Origin: Salvelinus alpinus
Taxonomy: Eukaryota; Chordata; Actinopteri; Salmoniformes; Salmonidae
Direction of reading: 5' to 3'
DNA: 64,000 nucleotides
Assembly (NCBI RefSeq): GCF_045679555.1
Contig: NC_092094.1
Coordinates: 16,072,612 to 16,136,611, forward strand
Positions within the stretch are counted from its first letter, which is position 1, and each line of letters opens with the position of its first letter. Both the position numbers and the translations under genes were made by a program. This document shows positions 54,987-64,000 of this stretch, piece by piece. A model generated the notes under the pieces. That model saw only the letters and a program-made list of their open reading frames with translations. It was not told where the DNA came from and made no database searches.

Positions 54987-56791
54987 TATTCACCCCCAGT
55001 GTTACAAAGTGGGATTAAAATTGCTTTATTTTTGTAAAGTGGAAGAAAAATTGTAACTTTTATTTAAAAAAAGATATGAACAAATTAAAATAATATCGGT
55101 AACTTTTATTTTAAAAAATATATGAACAAATTAAAATAATATCTTGATTAGATAAGTATTCAAACCCCTGAGTCCATACATGTTAGAATCACCTTTTGAC
55201 AGTGATTACAACAGTCTTTCTGGGTAAGTCTCCAAGAGCTTTCCACACCTGGATTATGCAACACCTGGATTATGCAACTGTCAAATTGGATGTTTGATAA
55301 TTGCTAGGGGAAAAATTGTTTGTTTTTTTCAAGCAGATTTAAGTCAACTGTAACTCGGCCAGTCAGGAACATCCACTGTCTTAGTAAGCAACTCCAGTGT
55401 AGATTTGGCCTTGTGTTTTAGGTTATTGTTCTTTGAAAGGTGAATTAATCTCCCAGTGTCTGGCCACCACCAATATGCTTGAAAATATGGCGTGGTACTC
55501 CGTAATGGGTTGGATTGGATTTGCCCCGAACATAACATAACCTTTTGTCCTGAATACAAATTATTAATTGCTTTGCCACATTATTTGCAGTATTACCTTA
55601 ATGCCTTGTTGCAAACAGGATGCATATTTTTGAATATTTTTTATTCTGTACAGGCTTCCTTTTCGTTATGTTCATTAGGTTAGTATTGTGGAGTAACTAC
55701 AATGTTGTTGATACATCCTCCGTTTTCTCCTATCACAGCCATTTAAACTGTAAATGTTTTAGTCAACATTGGCCTCATGACGAAATCCCTGAGCGGTTTC
55801 CCACCTCTCCGGCAACTGAGTTAGGAAGTTTGCTTGTATCTTTGTAGTGACTGGGTGTATTGATACACCATCCAAAGTGTAATTAATAACTTCATGCTCA
55901 AAGGGATATTCAATGTCTTTTTTTTTACCCATCTACCAATATTTAAAAATATATATATATATTTCACCTTTATTTAATCAGGTAGGCCAGTTGAGAACAA
56001 GTTCTCATTTACAACTGCGACCTGGCCAAGATAAAGCCAAGCAGTGTGACAACAACACAGTTACTCATGGGATAAACAAACGTACAGTCAATAACACAAT
56101 AGAAAAGTCTATGTACAATGTGTGCAAATGTAGTAACATTAGGGAGATAAGGCAATATATAGGCCATTGAGGTGAAATAATTACAATTTAGCATTAACAC
56201 TGGAGTGATAGATGTGCAGATGATGATGTGCAAGTAGAGATACTGGGGTGCAAAAGAGCAAAAATAAATAATATGGAGATGAGGTAGTTGGGTGGGCTAT
56301 TTACAGATGGGCTGTGTACGGGTGCAGTGATCGGTAAGCTGCTCTGACAGCTGATGCTTAAAGTTAGTGAGGGAAATATAAGTATGTGTGAGGTATTGAA
56401 AAAAACTCTGGTATTTGTGGTTGAATCTGTGTTTGAAATTCACTGCTCGACTGAGGGATATTACAGATAATTGTGTGTGCAGGGTACAGAGATGAGGTAG
56501 CCATAAAAATTATTATTGCACAGTCGATTAACCTTATTATGAAACTTGTTAAGCCAATTTTTTTTCTCCTGAACTTTTTTATGCTTTCCATAATAAAGGG
56601 GTTTGAATACTTATTGATTCAAGACATTTCAGCTTTTAATTTTTTATTAATTTGTAATAAATAAATAAAAACTGAATTCCACTTTGGTATTGTGTGTAGG
56701 CCAGTGACACAAATATTGATTTAATCAATTTTAAATTCAGGTTGTAACACAACAAAAAGTCAGGGGGTGGGAATACTTTCTGAAGGTACTG
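54987..56791 (-). mobile_element. Tc1-like transposon relic with internal insertion (family of 20728-31254)
   Basis: Right end AATACTTTCTGAAGGTACTG at TA 56792-56793; left end CAGTATTCACCCCC after TA. Sequence at 56400-56780 is the reverse complement of 20728-21060. Transposase remnants around 55170-55490 are heavily degraded. A direct duplication of about 45 bp (55054-55143, TAACTTTTATTT...AAATAATATC) lies near the left end. A separate repeat occupies about 55960-56370. Confidence 0.75.
55960..56370. mobile_element. Unclassified repeat fragment inside the Tc1 relic
   Basis: Begins TTTCACCTTTATTTAATCAG and contains AGTTGAGAACAAGTTCTC and ACGTACAGTCAATAACAC. It looks like the 3' end of a retroelement common in salmonids; family not verified. 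Confidence 0.45.
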
Positions 56792-56793
56792 TA

Positions 56794-58398
56794 TGAATCT
56801 TATCTAGTAGGCACGCTCTCTGTTACTGTGTGTACCTTTTGGCTTGGATTGGGTTGAGTGGCCATATTATGTAGTCACTGTGAGCACTGAACTGGTTCTC
56901 AGCAAATATCTCACTTAGAATATTTCTTATATTTTCCCCCATTGCTGCTCCTATCTCGTTTGCATCTCTCCCTCCCTCCCGCTGCTACCTCCAATGGGGT
57001 AAAGCCATGGAGTTAGGGCCTGGGGCTAAACGCCCTGCGCGACCCCCTCTGTGTGTGGATTCCACTTGTCAGGTGATGGTGGATATCAGAATCCATAATT
57101 TAGCACATGATGCCTCCCAGAGGAGGCTGTGGTTCAAGAGCTGGTGACCCAAGTCTCCCAGCAGCACATCCCCTGTCATAATGCCTTGAATAATCACATT
57201 TTCATGAATATTAAAGCCGCCCAGATATGAAATGCAGTCAGATCATTTTATTCTACCCTTACAATCTACAACAACAAGGCAGATGTATCTCCATGCAGTC
57301 CAGACTCTCCCTGAAAACAAACCAATTTGCTCAATGAATTGTGTGAGTGGCTGGTGAACCATCACTTATGCACTGTAGGTTCACTGCATAATGTAAATTA
57401 ACCAAAATCAATAGATCAAGGTTCATCTCATCTGCTATATTTAAACCGTAAGAGCTAGAGTGCGCTGGAGTCGAGGTGGTCTCACACCTCCGTGGTTGAA
57501 AGCCCCCAGCCCCAGTGCTTTTGAAGATAGCAGGATAGTCACCGCTGACATTTGGAGGTAGCGCTCCTCCAAGCGTAGGGGAATTGAATTTCAGATGGGC
57601 ATCGCTCATAGCGCCATGACCTGTGCTCAGTTTAGACATGTTGCAGCATGAATAACCAGTAAAGTGTAAAAGGAAATCGCTCAGACTCCCCAAACATCAG
57701 GCCCTGAAATCCTCCTTTAAGTGATTTTGACACAAAAATCCACTTTCCTCAGCGTTTCGCCACTGTTAAAATCACATTCTCTTCACTCGGTTATATGAAT
57801 TCAATTTACTGTTTCATTTCTATTGCTGTGTCAGTAATATGATTGTCATGTTCAATAAGATAATGCTGCTCATCCAAGGGATTCCTGGGGTACTGGAATA
57901 AAAGGCTGTGACAGAAGCTGTCCTCTTGGTCATTCTTTAACAGATTAAAAGCTTATTTGAATGATATGTTTTCTTACAAATGCTTGTTTACTTGTTTACT
58001 TTGAATGGTTTACAAGCTGCCATGTCTGGGGGCCTTTATTGTGTGGCAAAGATATGCAAATGGTGTACAGTGATATTGTTAAGTCAATATGAAGTCAAAT
58101 TAATGAATGGGTTTTGTATTGCTATTTAGAACAACAGCGTAAACATCAATATATAATAGTATGTATGATTTTTGCCATTCCATGAACAGTGCTATTTTTG
58201 AAAAGCAAAAAAATACACAGATTGATACTAACAGTAATAACATATTCAAAATAACTATTGCAGTAAGCAACCCCTTGTTTCCAATTTTAAAATTCATTAG
58301 ATATTGATGGAATAAAGTACATTCAGTAATGATACTAATACTCCATACTTAGTGGTTATTAAAGGTTTTCCATGACATTGTAATTGTAAAAAAGTAGC
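56794..58398 (+). other. Repeat-poor intergenic sequence
   Basis: No transposon ends or coding regions seen. Sequences near 57150-57300 are AT-rich and of complex composition, with TATTAAAGCCGCCCAG, which is the kind of sequence that can be a conserved non-coding element; untested. Confidence 0.35.
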
Positions 58399-58400
58399 TA

Positions 58401-58647
58401 CCCACTGGACAAAAAATAGTTGAATCAGCACTGTTTCCACTTAATTTCAACAAAAAATATCTATGTGATGTTGAATCAATGTGGAAAACTAATTGGATTT
58501 GCTAAACATCAACTTAAGGGCATTTAGTCTTTTTCCCACCAAACTTTTGACCTAAAGCCAATAGATTTGTTGTTTGTTTATTTCATGTTGAATTCACGTT
58601 AGTGAAAATCAAAACTAGAGGTTGAACTGAAGTTAGTGCCCAGTGGT
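58401..58647. mobile_element. TA-flanked MITE
   Basis: 247 bp with inverted ends CCCACTGGAC / GTGCCCAGTGGT next to TA (58399-58400, 58648-58649). Non-coding. Confidence 0.65.
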
Positions 58648-58649
58648 TA

Positions 58650-61379
58650 ATGGATTTTACTTGGACTTTTCCCAGTTCAATTCCAAGATGGCCTCCTAAC
58701 ATGACCCATCTCCATTCATTATTTTCAAAGACGACCCTCCATAATAGTCTTGATGGTTAGACCAATACGTAATCTCCCTTTTCCCAGGTGAAATCCAAAA
58801 TGGGCCTCCCTGCGTGACCCATCTCTAGTCATCCTTTTAGAAAGTGTTGATGGTGAGCCCATAGCCATCTCCATTAGACCATCCTCAGGTGCACAATAAC
58901 TCCGCAGGATGTCCCTGCTGATCTGTGTTCAATGGCCATTGAACTTATCACAGGCTCTTGAGGAAATCTGTATTGACCTGTGTTTCATGACGCACATTAG
59001 AGCCTACTGGCTTTATTCTACCATGGTGTACTGTTCTGTCTGACCTTCCTGAAGGAGAGAAAGAGAACAAGAGAGTGAAGGTGAACTTCTGGAACTGACA
59101 TATTTGAGCCAAAGTTCTCATTAATAGGACTTTAACAGCTCTAACAGTGTCAAAACAATGTTATACAATGAAGGAATAGTGTGAAGGCAAGGGTTCATGG
59201 AAATATATTCATTGTAGGGCACCTGGAGCATAATAAATGTCATTAATGTCAATAGAGGTCTCTAATTGTCTCTAATTTGCTCCATGAAGCCTTTGTCCAA
59301 TTGCATTTACCTACACCAGCCATGTTATACCTAATTAAAGATCACAACCTTCTCTCACGGATAGTGACGTGTTATTGTCATTTATATTTGAGAAATGGTT
59401 GTCACTTGTATTGTAGGGTAGATTAAGCAGTCATTATAATTGATTTATAATAATAAAATAATTATACTCACATGTTCCATAAAGGATTATTTAACCATTT
59501 ATCACAACTGCCAGCACAATAAAGGGGCCAAAAAAATGCTTCCTCTGCTACAGAAGAAGTTCAATAAGGCTTTTTGCCACTATGATTTGGTAACACTGCA
59601 TTCAGTTTGAAATCTGTTTTACCTCAGTTGTACGTGGATCCAATACAGAGTAATTCAACAGCCAATCTCTTCTCTTTGAAGCAATTACATTTCAGTTAAT
59701 GCTTTCAGTAAAATGACAGGGCAGGGACACACCACATCTTTTTAAATCTCCCGAACCATCTCCTGTGAAAGTACTTTTTTGCTGCAAGAATTTGGGAGAT
59801 AGTGTCAACATGAAGCCAAATGATAACTCGTTAAAGTAGTCTACTGTACAACTGCTAGGTAGCTCAAGGACGATGTGCTACACTCACAACCTGTTGTATT
59901 GGTGCTCTCATTCAAGAGAGACAAAGCATGGTGGAGAGGACATCATGGAGGGTGCCTGCATGCGGAATTTAGAATTTTGTAACCCCACAGCATTTTCGAG
60001 AATTGGCAATCTCATCCTCAAATATCAGTTTGTCAACCTGTGGATACAATCTATAATGTGATATTAATACTGTGTTTTAATATCTAATAATACATACATA
60101 CTTCATTATCTTTAAATATTACATTATTATATCAACTTTACATGACAAATATATTAAAAGCTAATTTCTTGATAAATTATTAAGGATATGTATTCAAGGT
60201 TGTGGCTTATGGAGAGTATATAGATCTATTGAAGCTTAATTCAACATGCCTGGTAATACTGCCATTAATGTTATCGTTACAGTATTAGACTCTCCCAAAA
60301 CATAGCTAGGCCTACTTTTTTTCCATTTTCATTTCCATTATCTTTCCAGACGAGGATGTCGCCTGCAGATAATGAACTTTAATTTCTGTCCAAGGCTTCA
60401 AAAACCTTTATCATCATGCAACTTTGAATATGCAAAAATGAGTCCTCATCAGTTGTTATCTCGCTAAACCAATATTATTGTCATTGTCAGTGAAAAGCGT
60501 TGGACATGGTGCTCTCTTGGTGCTAAAATGGATTGATAAAAAGCTTCAGCACGGCACGTATAGAGGCTTAGATATTGCCAGAAGCTTTAAGAAGAAAACA
60601 AAGGCCTGGCTTAACCTTTTCAAAACACAGCTAGTTAGTTATTATTCTGTGTTATTGGTTATCTTCTGGCACAGAAACCTTTCTAGACTACATGATTCCT
60701 TTATATAGGACTTATATGACTCCTAGAGCAAATGTCCTTCTTTCCACCCATCTCCAGTGAGAACTCTGACTGAAATCTCACTGCCGCACCAGCATCAGCC
60801 ATGGCCGAGGGCAAAGTCTTGGAGCCATATCCAACTCTAGCTTTTCAAAATGGAAGATATCCACTATAACAGGGCTAAAGGACACTCCTGAGTACAGAGT
60901 CAGCGATAGAGGCAAATACTGGAAGCGTAGGGGACATAGATAGACCACTAGTGTGTAGGGGGTCAGCTGTTACAGCCTCAGGGCAGTTCATGATGTTTGT
61001 AAATAAAATGTAACTATAGATGCTGACATTGAATGTATACTGTTGTACTTATGATTGTTATTGGCTATTCATATGGGTTTTAAAGGTGTAATGCTTCTTA
61101 ACATTTTGCCAACCATTATCTATGACTACTGTCGGTTGAATAAAACAAAAAGCCTGTTTTAAAAATGTTACTTTTGCTTTTAGACATTCTTCTACCCCGA
61201 TCTGGATGGATATTAAGTGTTGATGAAGAAATAACAGGTTCATGGGTGCTCAGTGCTCAAACTGACTAACCATATACAATTATCCCAGAATAGGCTAGTA
61301 AGAGTAACTAACTCTCAGGGTTATTATATCAGTGTAAACCCAGGGCACATTTAATCCAGGCGTTTAAACACACATCTGC
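58650..61379 (+). other. Repeat-poor intergenic sequence
   Basis: 2.7 kb with no coding region, SINE head or transposon end recognised. AT-rich with homeobox-like TAAT cores (for example about 59230-59290). Confidence 0.4.
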
Positions 61380-62870
61380 CACCAATCAATCAATCAAATG
61401 TATTTATAAAGCCCTTCTTACATCAGCTGATATCACAAAGTGCTGTACAGAAACCTAGCCTAAAACCCCAAACAGCAAGCAATGCAGGTGTAGAAGCACG
61501 GTGGCTAGGAAAAACTTCCTAGAAAGGCCAGAACCTAGGAAAAAACCTAGAGAGGAACCAGGCTATGAGGGGTGGCCAGTCCTCTTCTGGCTGTGCCGGG
61601 TGGAGATTATTACAGAACATGGTCAAGATGTTCAAATGTTCATAGATGACCAGCAGGGTCAAATAATAATAATCACAGTGGTTGTAGAGGGTGCAACAGG
61701 TCTGCACCTCAGGAGTAAATGTCAGTTGGCTTTTCATAGCCGATCATTCAGAGTATCTCTACCGCTCCTGCTGTCTCTAGAGAGTTGAAAAAAGCAGGTC
61801 TGGGACAGGTAGCACGTCTGGTGAACAGGTCAGGGTTCCATAGCCGCAGGCAGAACCGTTGAAACTGGAGCAGCAGCACGACCAGGTGGACTGGGGACAG
61901 CAAGGAGACATCAGGCCAGGTAGTCCTGAGACATGGTCCTAGGGTTCAGGTCCTCCGAGAGAGAAAGAAAGAGAGAAAAAAGAGAGAATTAGAGAGAGCA
62001 TACTAAAATTGACACAGGACACCAGGTAAGACAGGAGAAATACTCCAGATATAACAGACTGACCCTAGCCCCCTGAAACATAAATCATTGTAGCATAAAT
62101 ACTGGAGGCTGAGACAGGAGGGGTCGGGAGACACTGTGGCCCCGTCCGACGATACCCCCGGACAGGGCCAAACAGGCAGGATATAACCCCACCCACTTTG
62201 CCAAAACACAGCCCCCACATCACTAGAGGGATATCTCCAACCACCAATTTACCATCCTGAGACAAGGCTGAGTATAACCCACGAAGATCTCCCCCACGGC
62301 ACAACCCAAGGGGGGGGGCGCCAACCCGGACAGGAAGATCGCGTCAGTGACTCAACCCACTCAAGTGACGCACCCCTCCTAGGGATGGCATGGAAGAGCA
62401 CCAGTAAGCCAGTGACTCAGCCCCTGTAATAGGGCTAGAGGCAGAGAATCCCAGTGGAGAGAGGGGAACCGGCAAGGCAGAGACAGCAAGGGCAGTTCGT
62501 TGCTCCAGCGCCTTTCCGATCACCTTCACACTCCTGGGCCAGACTACACTCAATCATATGACCTACTGAAGAGACAGAGTCTGCGAATCTCACATGGATA
62601 GGCAGACCATTCCATAAAAATAGAGCTCTATAGGAGAAAGCCCTGCCTCCAGCTGTTTGCTTAGAAATTCTAGGGACAATAAGGAGGCCTGCGTCTTGTG
62701 ACCGTAGCGTACGTGTAGGTATGTACGGCAGGACCAAATCGGAAAGATAGGTAGGAGCAAGCCCATGTAATGCTTTGCAGGTTAGCAGTAAAACCTTGCT
62801 CCGCTCTGCTTTGCTCACCACACTGTAGCACAATACACAATACAGTATTAATATCCCACAGCAAACACTC
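61380..62870 (-). mobile_element. LINE 3' end with RT C-terminus, minus orientation
   Basis: Minus strand: RT C-terminal residues at 62435-62833 (KVLLLTCKALHGLAPTYLSD, GGRAFSYRALFLWNGLPIHV), then a 3' UTR to 61380 ending in an (AATC)n tail. Shared with 29658-30515 in opposite orientation. A GA-rich simple repeat is at 61953-62000. 5'-truncated. Confidence 0.8.
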
Positions 62871-63939
62871 CTACTCGTCTTGAGGAGTTAGACCACTTGT
62901 TAGGGGTCAAACATGACTTAAAGCACCGGTTTCTCCCACAGCCTTTTATTACAATAAAGGACTGGTTGCTCCTGCTGCTTTGAGCCTTATGGACCAGGAG
63001 CACAAACCACCACGTCAAGGTTAATTTAAAGTAAAATAGACAATTGTTCTGCTCCTAGCCTCCTACTGTACCATGTACAGTATGGTGGTGGTGTGACCTC
63101 AGTTGAAGGAAGGTTATTTCCCTGCGCTCCTCTACATACAGGAGCCACTCACTGTTTAATATCTATTACAGGGCCAGAGGATATGCCTCTTGATAATCTA
63201 AACGCCTTTGGGGTGTAGGGGTTGAGGGGGGGGGGGCATTCTGAGGCAAGGTATGAGCTCAAAAGTGCTGGAGTGACCCTGGATGCTCTCCGATTAGCAT
63301 AATTGCATTTCAAGCTGGTCAAGACCGTATCTAAGAGAGGAGCAATCAAACGGTCAAATGAGACATGGCGCGTCACTGACTGCCTCAAGATTTCATTACA
63401 GAGTAGGTAAAACCGACAAGGGGCAATACCAGGCCAAAAACGATTGGAATATGTATGAACACATTGGAGAGTTGTTTCTTCAATGATTGTTTTTTATTCC
63501 CCTCTACTCATTGTAACGTTCAGAGTTTAGCAATGACTCATCTCTTTGTTATTGTTCTCAAGGTATTCTCACTTTAAGATTGGCTGTGGCACATTGGTGT
63601 AAGGTAATACTATTGTAGTTATACAATATTGTATTGTAATGCAACCCTCAGGGGACGAAGGAACAGTGAAGATAGACACAACATCGGTCAGCAATAACAT
63701 ACTAATAAGCAGCAGAAAGGAACTGTCCTTGAGGAGTGGAGACGTCATACTGACATATGGCTGACTGATGCTCCTATTATCTCAGGATATACCATTCTGT
63801 CAGAATTCTTAAATCACTTCATGCATAAAATCTCACTGCGTATGATTTAATGTATTTGTCAACGAGACAACACATCCTGAACAGACCATAAATTGTGGAT
63901 AAAAACAATTCTGAATGGAAGGTGGAGAACTCTTTTTCT
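62871..63939 (+). other. Intergenic sequence
   Basis: No gene or transposon terminus recognised. A G-run lies near 63228-63236. Confidence 0.4.
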
Positions 63940-64000
63940 CCGTCTCTGTCTCTCTCTCTGTCTGTCACTCTACCTGTCTCGTCTCTCTCTCCGTCTCTCT
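63940..64000. repeat. (TCTC/TCTG)n microsatellite
   Basis: C/T-rich simple repeat running off the window edge. Confidence 0.85.

Noticed and set aside
57331..57693. 120-codon minus-strand open frame
   Set aside because: No recognisable domain, ordinary composition for non-coding sequence, and no splice or start context of note; could be revisited if transcripts exist.
62003..62304. Open frames in the LINE 3' UTR (also 29716-29979 on +)
   Set aside because: The homologous copies differ in frame, showing no coding constraint.

Overview
This is a window of a vertebrate genome, almost certainly a salmonid fish. Two intron-containing vertebrate genes lie in the same (+) orientation. The space in and between them is packed with Tc1/mariner-like DNA transposons, hAT elements, MITEs, tRNA-derived SINEs carrying a GTTAAC (HpaI) site, and LINE fragments, a mixture typical of salmonids. 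Genus cannot be decided by eye.

Positions 1-19427 hold nfatc3 (nuclear factor of activated T cells 3). Ten exons, 469 to 19427, join in frame with GT-AG borders throughout and give a 1051-residue protein with calcineurin-docking, serine/SP-repeat, Rel-homology and C-terminal parts. Positions 32177-44483 hold amfr (gp78, an ER-membrane RING E3 ubiquitin ligase). Thirteen exons join in frame to 629 residues and keep the membrane region, RING, CUE, G2BR and VIM modules. Both genes look intact. I see no third host gene.

The 12.7 kb between the genes is mostly one nested insertion. A Tc1-like element (20728-31254, TA-flanked) has been filled by a TTAA-flanked repeat, a palindromic repeat with a perfect 100-bp inverted repeat, a truncated APE-type LINE, a Sleeping Beauty-type Tc1 relic, a second LINE, and a LINE 3' end in the opposite orientation. 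Introns carry further nests: nfatc3 intron 1 (MITE with SINE and two Tc1 relics inside), intron 4 (Tc1-like element with an uninterrupted 354-codon transposase), intron 9 (broken BED-type hAT, TTAA element, MITEs), and amfr intron 1 (fold-back repeat, then a Tc1 split by a hAT-like element that holds a SINE).

Downstream of amfr (44484-64000) are a MITE just after the stop codon, a SINE followed by a 5S-rRNA-like piece, more Tc1 relics, a hAT transposase gene split by a younger Tc1-like insertion (50231-54307), and a LINE 3' end. The stretch 56794-61380 is comparatively repeat-poor. No CRISPR, operon, virus or other microbial system is present. The most interesting material is transposon archaeology: nearly intact transposases, reconstructable insertion order, perfect target-site duplications, and TE insertions right at the start and stop of amfr.
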